A DNA stretch of 64,000 nt from Kitasatospora aureofaciens (GCF_001188955.3 NZ_JPRF03000032.1:372001-436000), one strand, 5' to 3'. Positions 46,327-55,600 are shown, counted from the first letter of the stretch. Numbers and translations: made by a program. The notes: generated from the letters alone by a model not told the origin.

Positions 46327-47778
46327 TCAGCTCAGCAGGTCCGCCATCCAGGACTCGATGGCATTGACCGTGCGGGGGAGGGCGCCGGACATCAGGTGGG
46401 CGCCGTCCTCGGTGATGACGAGGTCGTCCTCGATGCGGATGCCGAGGCCGCGGAGTTCCAGGGGGAGCGTTTCGTCGTCGGGCTGGAGGTAGAGGCCGGG
46501 TTCGACGGTGAGGACCATGCCCGCTTCCAGGGTGCCGTCGACGTAGCGGTCGGCGCGGGCCTTGGCGCAGTCGTGGTAGTCGAGGCCGAGCATGTGGCCG
46601 CTGCCGCAGAGGGTGTAGCGGCGGTACAGGCCGTTGTCGTCGGCGAGGGCCTGCTCGGCCGGGATGCGCAGGACGCCCCAGTCGGCGAGGCCTTCGGCGA
46701 TGACGCGCATGGCGGCCCGGTGGAAGTCGCGGAAGCGGGCGCCGGGGCGCAGGGCGGCGATGCCGGCGCTCTGGGCGGCGAGGACGAGTTCGTAGGCCTG
46801 GCGCTGGACGGGGGTGAAGGTGCCGCCGAGGGGGAGGGTGCGGGTGATGTCGGCGGCGTAGAGGGTGTCGGTCTCGACGCCGGCGTCGAGCAGGAGCAGG
46901 GAGTTCGGGTCGAGGGCGCCGTCGTTGCGGATCCAGTGCAGGACGCAGGCGTGGGCGCCGGAGGCGGCGATGGTGGTGTAGCTGGGGCCGTTGCCCTCGG
47001 CGCGGGCGTGCAGGTCGAAGACGCCCTCGATCCAGCGTTCGCCGCGGTGGTGGCGCAGGGCGGTGGGCAGGGCGCGGACGACGTCCTCGAAGCCGCTGAC
47101 GGTGTGGTCGACGGCGAGTTGCAGCTGCTGGACCTCCCAGGTGTCCTTGACCAGTCGCAACTCGGAGAGGACGGCGGCGAGTTCGCCGTGACGCAACGAG
47201 TCGCCGTCGAGGTCGAGCGCGGAGTCGACGAAGGGGTCGGTGCCGGCCAGTACCCGGGTGGGCGGCTGTGGTCCGGTGAGCAACTTGCCCAGGTCGTCGA
47301 GGTGTTCGGTGCGCAGTCCGGTGAGCTGGGCCGCCTCGGCGAGGTCGGGGCGGCGGCCGACCCAGAACTCGCCGTAGCGGCGGTCGCGGTAGAACTCGCC
47401 GCCGTCGCGCGGGGAGCGGGGGCGGACGTAGAGCACCGGTTCGTGGCCCGCGGCGCCGGCCGGTTCGAGGACGAGGACGTGGTCGGCCTGGTCCTCGCCG
47501 GTGAGCCCGGTGAGCCAGACGTAGGCGCTGTGCGGTCGGAAGCGGTGGTCCAGGTCGTTGCAGCGGACCTTGAGGCGCCCGGCCGGGACGATCAGGCGTT
47601 CACCGGGGAAGGTGGCGGAGAGCCGGGCGCGGCGGCCGGGGAATCCGGAGTGGCCGGGGACGCGCCGGTCGGCGGGGAGCGGGGTGGCGGCCCAGTGGGA
47701 GGCCATGAAGGCGTCCAGGGCGGGGGAGACCGGGAGGTCGTGGCTGCCGGTGGTGAGTCCGGGCTGCGGGAGGGTCAC
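46327..47778 (-). CDS. pepP: Xaa-Pro aminopeptidase (aminopeptidase P, M24)
   Basis: 483 residues. Removes N-terminal residues from peptides with proline (or hydroxyproline) in position 2. Creatinase-like N-terminal domain, then the pita-bread domain with all metal ligands: Asp in 'LLLLDAGVE', Asp in 'YAADITRTL', His in 'GHMLGLDYHDC', Glu in 'TVEPGLYL' and Glu in 'GIRIEDDLVI'. GTG 47778 was chosen for its upstream AGGAG. Divergent from a peptide importer with two weak GntR-like sites between, suggesting joint use on imported prolyl peptides. Confidence 0.92.
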   Translation of the reverse strand: MTLPQPGLTTGSHDLPVSPALDAFMASHWAATPLPADRRVPGHSGFPGRRARLSATFPGERLIVPAGRLKVRCNDLDHRFRPHSAYVWLTGLTGEDQADHVLVLEPAGAAGHEPVLYVRPRSPRDGGEFYRDRRYGEFWVGRRPDLAEAAQLTGLRTEHLDDLGKLLTGPQPPTRVLAGTDPFVDSALDLDGDSLRHGELAAVLSELRLVKDTWEVQQLQLAVDHTVSGFEDVVRALPTALRHHRGERWIEGVFDLHARAEGNGPSYTTIAASGAHACVLHWIRNDGALDPNSLLLLDAGVETDTLYAADITRTLPLGGTFTPVQRQAYELVLAAQSAGIAALRPGARFRDFHRAAMRVIAEGLADWGVLRIPAEQALADDNGLYRRYTLCGSGHMLGLDYHDCAKARADRYVDGTLEAGMVLTVEPGLYLQPDDETLPLELRGLGIRIEDDLVITEDGAHLMSGALPRTVNAIESWMADLLS

Positions 47779-47861
47779 CGGTGAACTCCTAGGCGGGGGT
47801 GGCGAGCTGGGGCGCACGGACACAGCTGGGTAACGGAGGCCGCCACCCCTTGTGCAGTGCA

Positions 47862-47883
47862 ATTTCACATTACTATGTTACGG
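47862..47883. promoter_or_regulatory. Two weak GntR-like motifs, site D
   Basis: ATTTCACAT (47862-47870) and ATGTTACGG (47875-47883), each one or two bases off ATGTSACAY, 13 bases apart in the 194-base divergent region of pepP and the importer. Confidence 0.35.
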
Positions 47884-47972
47884 GTCACACGGCGGTGCGG
47901 CCAGAGCCGGGCCCCGCGACCGAACCAGGCCCAGAGCGGGCCAATGCAGGCCCCCCACAGCGGAGTTGCCAC

Positions 47973-49727
47973 ATGACCAGGCGCACCCATGCCATCCTCG
48001 CCACCGCCCTCGCGGCGGCCCTCACCCTCGGCCTCGGGGCCTGCAAGAACGACAAGAGCGACAGTGGCGGTGGCGACGCCGCGGCCGGCAGCACCCGGGC
48101 CCCCGGTGCCGAGTCGGGGACGATCGTCGGCGGCACGCCGGTGAAGGGCGGCACCCTGACGGTGCTGTCCAACCAGGACTTCGCCCACCTCGATCCGGCC
48201 CGCAACTGGACCATGCCGAACATGGACTTCGGCATCCGGCTGCTCTACCGCACCCTGGTCACCTTCAAGGCCGAGCCGGGCGCCGCGGGCAGCGAGATCG
48301 TCCCGGACCTCGCCACCGACCTCGGCCGGCCCTCGGACGGCGGGAAGACCTGGACCTTCACCCTCAAGGACGGCGTCAAGTACGAGGACGGCACGCCGAT
48401 CAAGTCCGCCGACATCAAGTACAACGTCGAGCGCTCCTTCGCCCCCGACCTCACCGGCGGCCCCGACTACGCCCAGCAGTACCTGGCCGACGACGAGAAC
48501 TACAAGGGCCCGCTGAACGGCGAGCACCTGGCGAGCATCGAGACCCCGGACGACAGGACGGTGGTCTTCCACCTCAAGCGCCCGGTCGCCGAGTTCTCGT
48601 ACACCGCGACCCTGCCGACCTTCGCCCCCGTGCCGCAGTCCCAGGACAAGGGCCCCCAGTACGACCTGCGGCCGTTCTCCTCCGGCCCGTACCGGATCGA
48701 GACCTACGACCGGGGCAAGCAGCTCGTCCTGGTCCGCAACACCAACTGGGACCAGTCCACCGACCCGGTCCGCAAGGCGTACCCGGACAGGATCGTGGTC
48801 ACCCAGGGCCTCAAGGGCGGCCAGGTGGACGACCGGATCATCGCCAGCGAGGGCGCGGACGCCTCCGCGGTGGAGTGGATGAACCTGCGCCCCGAGTCCG
48901 TCTCCAAGGTGCTGCCCAAGGCGGACGTGCGGTCCCGGCTGATCGCCGAGCAGCAGGGCTGCACCGACATGCTGTACCCCAACACCTCCAAGGCGCCCTT
49001 CGACGACCCCAAGGTGCGCGAGGCCCTGATGTACGCGGTCGACCGGGACGCCCAGGTGACGGCGAACGGAGGCCCGGCGATGGGCGACGTGGCCACCTCC
49101 TACCTCCCGCCCGCACTGGCCGGCGGCACCAAGCTGGACCCGCTGAAGATCCCCTCCACCGGCGACCCGGAGAAGGCCAAGCAGCTGCTCAAGGACGCGG
49201 GCAGGACGGACCTCAAGCTCTCGCTGACCGTCTCCTCCGGGGACAAGACCCGGGCCGAGGCGCTGCAGCAGTCGCTGGCCAAGGTCGGGATCCAGGTCAC
49301 CATCACCACCGCCGACCCGTCCGTCTACTACGACACCATCGGCGACACCAAGAACGCTCCCGACCTGGCCATCCTCGGCTGGTGTCCGGACTACCCGTCC
49401 GGCGCGACCTTCCTGCCGCAGGTCTTCGACGGCCGCACCATCAAGGAGAAGGGCAACCAGGGCAACGTCGAGCAGTTCCGCGACCAGGTCACCTCGGACC
49501 GGATCGACCAGATCAACGCGATGTCCGACGTCACCGAGGCCAACAAGGCGTGGCAGCAGCTCAACGAGGAGCTGATGAAGAAGGCGCCCACCGTGCCGAT
49601 GCTGTGGCAGCGCCGTCCGCTGCTGGCCGGGACGAACGTGGCCGGGGCGTTCGGCTCCCCGGTGTGGACCGGTCAGTGGGACTTCGCCACGATCGGCCTC
49701 AAGGACCCCTCGAAGAGCAAGGGCTGA
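47973..49727 (+). CDS. Peptide-binding lipoprotein (SBP family 5)
   Basis: 584 residues. Signal peptide with lipobox 'LGLGAC' (C24), a Gly/Ala linker, then a family-5 binding domain ('KYEDGTPIKSADIKYNVERS', 'LAILGWCPDYPSGATF'). Receptor of the importer encoded by the next four genes. Probable substrates are di- or oligopeptides; the neighbouring aminopeptidase P hints at prolyl peptides. ATG after GGAG. Confidence 0.9.
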   Translation: MTRRTHAILATALAAALTLGLGACKNDKSDSGGGDAAAGSTRAPGAESGTIVGGTPVKGGTLTVLSNQDFAHLDPARNWTMPNMDFGIRLLYRTLVTFKAEPGAAGSEIVPDLATDLGRPSDGGKTWTFTLKDGVKYEDGTPIKSADIKYNVERSFAPDLTGGPDYAQQYLADDENYKGPLNGEHLASIETPDDRTVVFHLKRPVAEFSYTATLPTFAPVPQSQDKGPQYDLRPFSSGPYRIETYDRGKQLVLVRNTNWDQSTDPVRKAYPDRIVVTQGLKGGQVDDRIIASEGADASAVEWMNLRPESVSKVLPKADVRSRLIAEQQGCTDMLYPNTSKAPFDDPKVREALMYAVDRDAQVTANGGPAMGDVATSYLPPALAGGTKLDPLKIPSTGDPEKAKQLLKDAGRTDLKLSLTVSSGDKTRAEALQQSLAKVGIQVTITTADPSVYYDTIGDTKNAPDLAILGWCPDYPSGATFLPQVFDGRTIKEKGNQGNVEQFRDQVTSDRIDQINAMSDVTEANKAWQQLNEELMKKAPTVPMLWQRRPLLAGTNVAGAFGSPVWTGQWDFATIGLKDPSKSKG

Positions 49728-49738
49728 GGGCTCCTCCG

Positions 49739-50695
49739 ATGAGCACCACCATCGAAACCGCTACGGCCGAAGCGCCGCCGCCACCGGTGAAACGTTCCAG
49801 CAGGGGGCCCTGGCGACTGGTCTGGGACCAGCTCTGGGCCAAGGGCTCGGCCCGCTTCGGCCTGGTCACCGTCGCCCTGCTGATCCTGCTCGCCGTCCTC
49901 GCCGAGCCGCTGAGCGAACTCGGCGGCTGGACCCCCGAGGAGTTCGACAAGCGCGCCGTGGACCCGTACCTCGGCGGCCAGCCGATCGGCGACTTCGGCG
50001 GCATCGGCACCCGGCACTGGCTGGGCGTCGAACCCGCCACCGGGCGCGACCTGTTCGCCCGGGTGCTGCACGGCGGCCAGGTCTCGCTGCTGATCGCCTT
50101 CACCGCCACCGCCGTGGTGGTGGTCACCGGCACCCTGGTCGGCATCGCGGCCGGCTACTTCGGCGGACGGACCGACACCGTGCTGTCCCGGCTGATGGAC
50201 CTGACCATGTCCTTCCCCTCGCTGATCTTCATGATCTCGATGATGTCGGTGGCCAAGGACGTCAACCGGATCCTGCTGATCACCCTGGTGATCGGGCTGT
50301 TCACCTGGCCCGGCATCGCCCGGGTGGTGCGCGGCCAGACCCTCTCGCTCAAGCACCGCGAGTACGTCGAGGCCGCCAAGGTCGGCGGCGCCCGCCCCTG
50401 GCGGATCCTCACCCGGGAGATCCTGCCGAACGTCTCCGGCCCGGTCATCGCCTACACCACCCTGCTGGTGCCCGGCATGATCGCCACCGAGGCCGCGCTC
50501 AGCTACCTCGGCGTGGGCGTGCGCCCGCCGACCGCCTCCTGGGGCCAGATGATCGCCGAGAGCATCAGCTTCTACGAGACCGACCCGACCTACTTCCTGA
50601 TCCCGACGGCCTTCCTGTTCCTCGCCGTGCTCGCCTTCACCCTGCTCGGCGACGCGCTGCGCGACATCCTCGACCCCAGGGGAGGCCGGTCGTGA
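49739..50695 (+). CDS. Peptide ABC transporter permease (DppC type)
   Basis: 318 residues with an N-terminal cytoplasmic tail, one helix (about 42-58), a periplasmic stretch and five more helices. The EAA loop 'EYVEAAKVGGARPWRILTRE' contacts the ATPases. The stop overlaps the GTG of the next permease gene. Confidence 0.92.
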   Translation: MSTTIETATAEAPPPPVKRSSRGPWRLVWDQLWAKGSARFGLVTVALLILLAVLAEPLSELGGWTPEEFDKRAVDPYLGGQPIGDFGGIGTRHWLGVEPATGRDLFARVLHGGQVSLLIAFTATAVVVVTGTLVGIAAGYFGGRTDTVLSRLMDLTMSFPSLIFMISMMSVAKDVNRILLITLVIGLFTWPGIARVVRGQTLSLKHREYVEAAKVGGARPWRILTREILPNVSGPVIAYTTLLVPGMIATEAALSYLGVGVRPPTASWGQMIAESISFYETDPTYFLIPTAFLFLAVLAFTLLGDALRDILDPRGGRS

Positions 50696-51678
50696 TCCTC
50701 TACCTCGGCCGCCGGCTGCTCGGCGCGCTCGGCATCCTGCTGGCGATCTGCGCGATCACCTTCACCATCTTCTACCTGCTGCCCGCCGACCCGGCGGTGG
50801 CCGCCTGCGGCAAGACCTGCAGCCCCGAGCGGGTCGCCGAGGTCAAGGCCGCGATGGGATTGGACCAGCCGGTCTGGGAACAGTTCGCCACCTATGTGAC
50901 CGGCATCTTCGCCGGACGCGACTACGGCAGCGGGGCCGGCGCCACCCACTGCGGCTTCCCCTGCCTCGGCTACTCCTACGAGTACTCGCTGCCGGTCTGG
51001 GGGCTGCTCACCGACCGCCTGCCGGTCTCCGTCTCGCTGGCCGTCGGCGCGTCCGTGCTCTGGCTGGTCCTCGGCCTGGGCGCGGGCGTCACCTCGGCGC
51101 TGCGCAAGGGCGGGGCCGTCGACCGGACGCTGATGGTGTTCTCGGTCGGGGCGGCCTCGCTGCCGGTCTACTTCACCTCGATCATGCTGATCTGGGGCGT
51201 GGTCAGGACGGCCGGGCTGCTGCCGTACCCGTCGTACCACGCGTTCACGGACGGCCCGGTCGCCTGGGCCTCCAACCTGCTGCTGCCCTGGATCGCCCTC
51301 GCCCTGCTCTACGCGGCCATGTACGCCCGGCAGAGCCGCAACTCGATGATCGAGGCGATGGCCGAGCCGTACATCCGCACCGCCCGGGCGAAGGGGCTGC
51401 CGCCGCGCACCGTGACGGTCAAGCACGGGCTGCGCTCCGGGATGACGCCGATCCTGACCATCTTCGGGATGGACCTCGGCGGGCTGCTGGCCGGCGCCGT
51501 CATCACCGAGTCGATATTCGGACTGCCCGGCGTCGGGCGGCTCTTCTACGACGCGCTGGTGCGCTCCGACCAGCCGGTGATCCTCGGCGTCACCCTGCTC
51601 GCGGCCACCTTCATCGTCGCCGCGAACCTGCTGGTCGACGTGCTGTACGCGTACGTCGACCCGAGAGTGAGGTACTGA
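50692..51678 (+). CDS. Peptide ABC transporter permease (DppB type)
   Basis: 328 residues, six predicted helices, typical N-terminal 'YLGRRLLGALGILLAICAIT' and EAA loop 'PYIRTARAKGLPPRTVTVKH'. The long loop between helices 1 and 2 contains three pairs of cysteines ('AACGKTCS', 'THCGFPCLG'), unusual for DppB proteins. Order permease C before B is reversed relative to most dpp operons. Confidence 0.92.
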   Translation: MILYLGRRLLGALGILLAICAITFTIFYLLPADPAVAACGKTCSPERVAEVKAAMGLDQPVWEQFATYVTGIFAGRDYGSGAGATHCGFPCLGYSYEYSLPVWGLLTDRLPVSVSLAVGASVLWLVLGLGAGVTSALRKGGAVDRTLMVFSVGAASLPVYFTSIMLIWGVVRTAGLLPYPSYHAFTDGPVAWASNLLLPWIALALLYAAMYARQSRNSMIEAMAEPYIRTARAKGLPPRTVTVKHGLRSGMTPILTIFGMDLGGLLAGAVITESIFGLPGVGRLFYDALVRSDQPVILGVTLLAATFIVAANLLVDVLYAYVDPRVRY

Positions 51679-51679
51679 G

Positions 51680-52687
51680 ATGGCTCTCCTGTTGGAGGTC
51701 GAGGACCTCAAGGTCGCCTTCGACACCCCGCGTGGCACCGTCCGGGCCGTGGACGGCATCTCCTTCGCCGTCGAGGCCGGGCGCACCCTCGGACTGGTCG
51801 GCGAGTCCGGCAGCGGGAAGTCGGTCACCTCGCTGGCCGTGATGGGCCTGCACCACGGGGCCACCGTCACCGGCTCGATCCGGCTGCACGGACAGGAGTT
51901 GACCGGGCTGGGGGAGCGGGAGCTGGGCGCCGTCCGGGGCCGGCGGATCGCGATGATCTTCCAGGACCCGCTGTCCAGCCTGCACCCCTTCTACACCGTC
52001 GGCGAACAGATCGCCGAGCACTACCGGGTGCACTTCCGCGCGGGCCGCAAGGCCGGGCGGGCCAAGGCGATCGAGATGCTCGCCGAGGTCGGCATCCCGG
52101 AACCGGCCCGCCGGGTCGACGAGTACCCGCACCAGTTCTCCGGCGGCATGCGCCAGCGCGTCATGATCGCCATGGCGCTCGCCTGCGAACCCGACCTGCT
52201 GATCGCCGACGAGCCCACCACCGCCCTGGACGTCACCGTCCAGGCGCAGATCCTCGACCTGATCGCCCGGATCCAGCAGGACCGCGGCCTCGGCGTCGTC
52301 ATGATCACCCACGACTTGGGCGTGGTCGCCCGGGTCGCCCACGAGGTGCTGGTCATGTACGGCGGACGGGCGGCCGAACAGGCCCCGGCGGAGCGGCTGT
52401 TCGCCGCGCCGGCACACCCGTACACCCGGGGCCTGCTGGACTCGCTGCCGCGCCTGGACGACGGCGACGACGCCCCGCTGCGGGCCATTCCCGGCAGCCC
52501 GCCGTCACTGCTCGCCCCCGCCCCCGGCTGCTCCTTCGCCCCGCGCTGCGCCCGCACCACCGCCGCGTCCGCCGAGGAGCACGCCCGCTGCCTGGCCGAG
52601 CGCCCGCCGCTCGACCGCCTCGGCCCGCCCACCGCCGGCCACCTGGCCGCGTGCCATCTGCCCCTGGTGCCGGAAGGGATCGTCTGA
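51680..52687 (+). CDS. Peptide ABC transporter ATPase (DppD type)
   Basis: 335 residues: Walker A 'VGESGSGKSVTSLAVMG', signature 'FSGGMRQRVMIAMALACEP', Walker B 'LLIADEPTTALDVT', and the oligopeptide-type C-terminus with cysteine-rich 'GCSFAPRCARTT', which in relatives binds an iron-sulfur cluster. Starts one base after the upstream stop; the stop overlaps the next ATG. Confidence 0.94.
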   Translation: MALLLEVEDLKVAFDTPRGTVRAVDGISFAVEAGRTLGLVGESGSGKSVTSLAVMGLHHGATVTGSIRLHGQELTGLGERELGAVRGRRIAMIFQDPLSSLHPFYTVGEQIAEHYRVHFRAGRKAGRAKAIEMLAEVGIPEPARRVDEYPHQFSGGMRQRVMIAMALACEPDLLIADEPTTALDVTVQAQILDLIARIQQDRGLGVVMITHDLGVVARVAHEVLVMYGGRAAEQAPAERLFAAPAHPYTRGLLDSLPRLDDGDDAPLRAIPGSPPSLLAPAPGCSFAPRCARTTAASAEEHARCLAERPPLDRLGPPTAGHLAACHLPLVPEGIV

Positions 52688-53676
52688 TGGCCGAACCACT
52701 GCTCTCCGTACGGGACTTGGTGAAGACCTTCGCCGGGCGGCGCGGGCGCACCGGGCGGCCCGGTGCGCCGGTGCGGGCCGTGGACGGGGTGAGCTTCGAC
52801 CTCGGCGCGGGCGAGACGCTGGGCCTGGTCGGCGAGTCCGGCTGCGGCAAGTCCACCACCGGGCGGATGATCGTCCGGCTGCTCGACCCGACCTCGGGCA
52901 CCGTCACCTTCGACGGCACCGAGATCGGCGGGCTGTCCCAGGCCCGGCTACGGCCGCACCGGCGGCATCTGCAGATGGTCTTCCAGGACCCGTACTCCTC
53001 GCTCAACCCCCGGCAGACGGTGGCCCGGATCATCTCCGAGCCGCTGCTCGTCCAGGGCGCGGGCGCCGAGGAGGCGCGCCAACGGGCCGGAGAACTGATG
53101 GAGTTGGTCGGGCTCATCCCCGAGCACCTCGACCGCTACCCGCACGAGTTCTCCGGCGGCCAGGCGCAGCGGATCGGCATCGCCCGCTCGCTGGCCACCT
53201 CGCCGAAGCTGGTGATCGCGGACGAGCCGGTCTCCGCCCTGGACGTCTCCGTCCAGGCCCAAGTGGTCAACCTGATGGAGCAGTTGCAGCAGGAACTGGG
53301 ACTGGCGTACGTGTTCATCGCGCACGACCTCTCGGTGGTCAAGCGGGTCTGCGACCGGGTCGCGGTGATGTACCTGGGCCGCATCGTGGAGATCGGCGAC
53401 AAGGCCCAGGTGTACGGAAACCCGGCGCACCCGTACACCCGGGCGCTGCTGTCCGCCGTCCCGCTGCCGGACCCGGCGGCCGAACGGGCCCGGGAGCGGA
53501 TCGTGCTGCTCGGCGACCCGCCCAGCCCGGCCGACCCGCCCGCCGGGTGCGGCTTCCACCCGCGCTGCCCGAAGGCGCAGCAGCGCTGCCGGACGGAACG
53601 GCCGCTGCTGGAGGTCGTCGGTACGGGCGGCCGCCAGGCCGCCTGCCACTTCCCGGAGGTGCAGGGCGTGTCCTAG
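52687..53676 (+). CDS. Peptide ABC transporter ATPase (DppF type)
   Basis: 329 residues: Walker A 'VGESGCGKSTTGRM', 'MVFQDPYSSLNPRQTV', signature 'FSGGQAQRIGIARSLATSP', Walker B 'LVIADEPVSALDVS' and the C-terminal 'GCGFHPRCPKAQQRC'. Forms a heterodimer with the previous gene product. Last gene of the five-gene importer, followed by a hairpin. Confidence 0.94.
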   Translation: MAEPLLSVRDLVKTFAGRRGRTGRPGAPVRAVDGVSFDLGAGETLGLVGESGCGKSTTGRMIVRLLDPTSGTVTFDGTEIGGLSQARLRPHRRHLQMVFQDPYSSLNPRQTVARIISEPLLVQGAGAEEARQRAGELMELVGLIPEHLDRYPHEFSGGQAQRIGIARSLATSPKLVIADEPVSALDVSVQAQVVNLMEQLQQELGLAYVFIAHDLSVVKRVCDRVAVMYLGRIVEIGDKAQVYGNPAHPYTRALLSAVPLPDPAAERARERIVLLGDPPSPADPPAGCGFHPRCPKAQQRCRTERPLLEVVGTGGRQAACHFPEVQGVS

Positions 53677-53703
53677 GCCCGGCCCGCGGGCCGCCACAGG
53701 CCC

Positions 53704-53749
53704 CCGGTCGGACGCGGTGGGGAACCTCACGAGGGCCGCGTCCGACCGG
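53704..53749 (+). terminator. Hairpin after the peptide importer operon
   Basis: Perfect 14-base arms (53704-53717 with 53736-53749), 18-base loop, within a 198-base gap before the convergent gene. Confidence 0.6.
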
Positions 53750-53874
53750 GTTCCACCCCTACTGCGCTGTTCGGCGGCGGGATCGAGTCGGCGCGAGGCC
53801 GGGCCCGGGCGCTCCGTGCCGCCCCGCTGATCCTGGTCGGCGGCCTGGTGGTCCGTCCGTACGTCTTCGGCGCG

Positions 53875-54252
53875 TCAGTTCGCCGTGTACTCCACGGCCA
53901 CGCTGACCGCCGCCAGCACCGCGAAGACCACCGCCAGGGTGCTCCGCCCCGAGGCGTGCAGCGCGAGCGCCGCCGTCTCCAGGACGAGCACCTTGAGCGC
54001 GATCTCCACCCCCAGCGGCTGGCGGAACTTCGGCCCGCCCGCGGCCAGGAACAGGCCCCAGACGGTGGCCGCCAGAGCCGGTGCGCCGATCCCCAGCAGC
54101 AGCCGGACGACCGGCGTGGAGCCGGTCCTGAATCCCCAGTAGCAGAGTGCCGCGAGCATCGCGAGCTCCAGGCCGAAGGCGAGGCCCGCGTTGGTCGCCG
54201 TCAGCGGGGTCCACTGCCGCTGCCCGACCGGGCCCGGTCTTGCGATCTTCAT
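53875..54252 (-). CDS. Small YrdB-like (DUF2568) membrane protein
   Basis: 125 residues with four membrane helices ('LAFGLELAMLAALCYWGF', 'LLLGIGAPALAATVWGLFLA', 'ALKVLVLETAALAL', 'AVVFAVLAAVSVAVEYT') and the conserved 'GGPKFRQPLG' between helices 2 and 3, as in DUF2568. The ATG is preceded by GGGGAG. Function unknown. Divergent from the PLP-enzyme gene. Confidence 0.8.
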   Translation of the reverse strand: MKIARPGPVGQRQWTPLTATNAGLAFGLELAMLAALCYWGFRTGSTPVVRLLLGIGAPALAATVWGLFLAAGGPKFRQPLGVEIALKVLVLETAALALHASGRSTLAVVFAVLAAVSVAVEYTAN

Positions 54253-54368
54253 CCCCGTGCTCCCCGTCCCGCCTGGCCGCCCGGCCCGGGCGGCGGTTGT
54301 GCGGAGTCTCCCAGCTCGGCCTCGCGGACTCAATGGATCGTCCCAGGCGGCCGCTAGAGTGTTATGAA

Positions 54369-54377
54369 ATGTCACAC
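54369..54377. promoter_or_regulatory. Putative GntR operator, site E (ATGTCACAC)
   Basis: Next to a TATGAA -10-like element, 20 bases before the GTG of the PLP-enzyme gene; the flanks (CACCAAGG downstream) match site B. Confidence 0.6.
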
Positions 54378-54397
54378 ATCACCAAGGGGAGGCTGTA

Positions 54398-55570
54398 GTG
54401 ACCGAGGACCTGAGCAGCGCCGAACCACCCGTCCCGCTGCCCGCCGCCGAGGGCCTGTTCAGCGTCTCGCCGCAGGCCGCGCACCTGAACCACGGCTCCT
54501 TCGGCGCCGTACCGCTCCCGGTCCAGCGCGCACAGCACGCACTGCGCACCGAACACGAGCTGGACCCGGACCTCTTCTTCGCCGACCTGCCGGACCGGAT
54601 CGCCGCGGCCCGGGTGCGGATCGCCGCCGAGTTGGCCACCGACCCGGACCGGCTGGCGATGGTCGCCAACGTCACCGAGGCGGCCGCGATCGCCCTGGAC
54701 AGCATCCCCTTCGCCCCCGGCGACCGGATCCTGGTCACCGACCACGGCTACGGCGCCGTCACCCGTGCCGCGGCCCGCAGGGCCGCCGAGACCGGCGCCG
54801 AACTGGTGGTGGCCGAGCTGCCGGTGGACGCCCCGGACGAGCGGGCCGTGCGGGAGGCGGTGCTCGCCGCCGTGGACGGGCGCACCACCGTCGCGATCCT
54901 GGACCGGATCACCTCGCCCACCGCCCGTACGGTCGCCTCCCCGGCCCTGGTCGCCGAGCTGCGCGAGCGCGGGGTGACGACCCTGGTGGACGGCGCCCAC
55001 GCGCCCGGCATGCTGCCCGACCCGGTCGACCCCAACGCCGACTTCTGGTTCGGCAACCTGCACAAGTGGGCCTTCGCCCCGCGCGCCACCGGCGTCCTGT
55101 CCGTCCGCCCCGAGTGGACGGCCCGGGTGCGCCCGCTCGCGCTGTCCTGGGAGCACCACCGGGGCTTCCCGTACAACGTCGAGTGGCGCGGCACCTGCGA
55201 CTACACCCCCTGGCTCGCCGCCCCGGCCGGCTTCGAGCTGCTCCGCGAGCTGGGCACGGAGGCGGTCGCCGCGCACAACACCGGGCTCGCCGCGTACGGC
55301 CAGCGGGTGCTGGTCGAACGGGCGGGGCTGCGGGCGCTGCCCGCGGCGCCCGGGGTGTGGATGCGTGCCGTACGGCTGCCGGAGGGCCGGTTCGACACCG
55401 AGGAGTCCGCCCGGGCGCTGGTGACCGGGGTGTGGCAGCGGCTCGGCGTCCGGGTGGCGGTCAAGCCGTGGCCCGGCGGCGGCGTGCTGCGGGTCAGCGC
55501 CCAGCTGTACAACCGGGCGGCGGAGTACGAGCGGCTCGCGGACGGGCTCCTGGAGGTGCTCAAGGACTAG
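54398..55570 (+). CDS. Class-V aminotransferase fold PLP enzyme (isopenicillin-N-epimerase-like)
   Basis: 390 residues of fold-type I. The N-terminal 'LNHGSFGAVPLPVQ' is typical of the isopenicillin-N epimerase/cysteine-desulfurase-like group; PLP is bound by K223 in 'GNLHKWAFAPRAT', with Asp and His in 'TTLVDGAHAPGML'. No cysteine of a desulfurase is in place, so epimerase, lyase or aminotransferase activity is possible. A GntR-like operator identical in core to that of the hydroxyproline deaminase lies just upstream, suggesting a role with imino acids or peptides. Confidence 0.83.
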   Translation: MTEDLSSAEPPVPLPAAEGLFSVSPQAAHLNHGSFGAVPLPVQRAQHALRTEHELDPDLFFADLPDRIAAARVRIAAELATDPDRLAMVANVTEAAAIALDSIPFAPGDRILVTDHGYGAVTRAAARRAAETGAELVVAELPVDAPDERAVREAVLAAVDGRTTVAILDRITSPTARTVASPALVAELRERGVTTLVDGAHAPGMLPDPVDPNADFWFGNLHKWAFAPRATGVLSVRPEWTARVRPLALSWEHHRGFPYNVEWRGTCDYTPWLAAPAGFELLRELGTEAVAAHNTGLAAYGQRVLVERAGLRALPAAPGVWMRAVRLPEGRFDTEESARALVTGVWQRLGVRVAVKPWPGGGVLRVSAQLYNRAAEYERLADGLLEVLKD

Positions 55571-55600
55571 GCGCGCCCGGCGGGAATCGTCGGACGGGCC

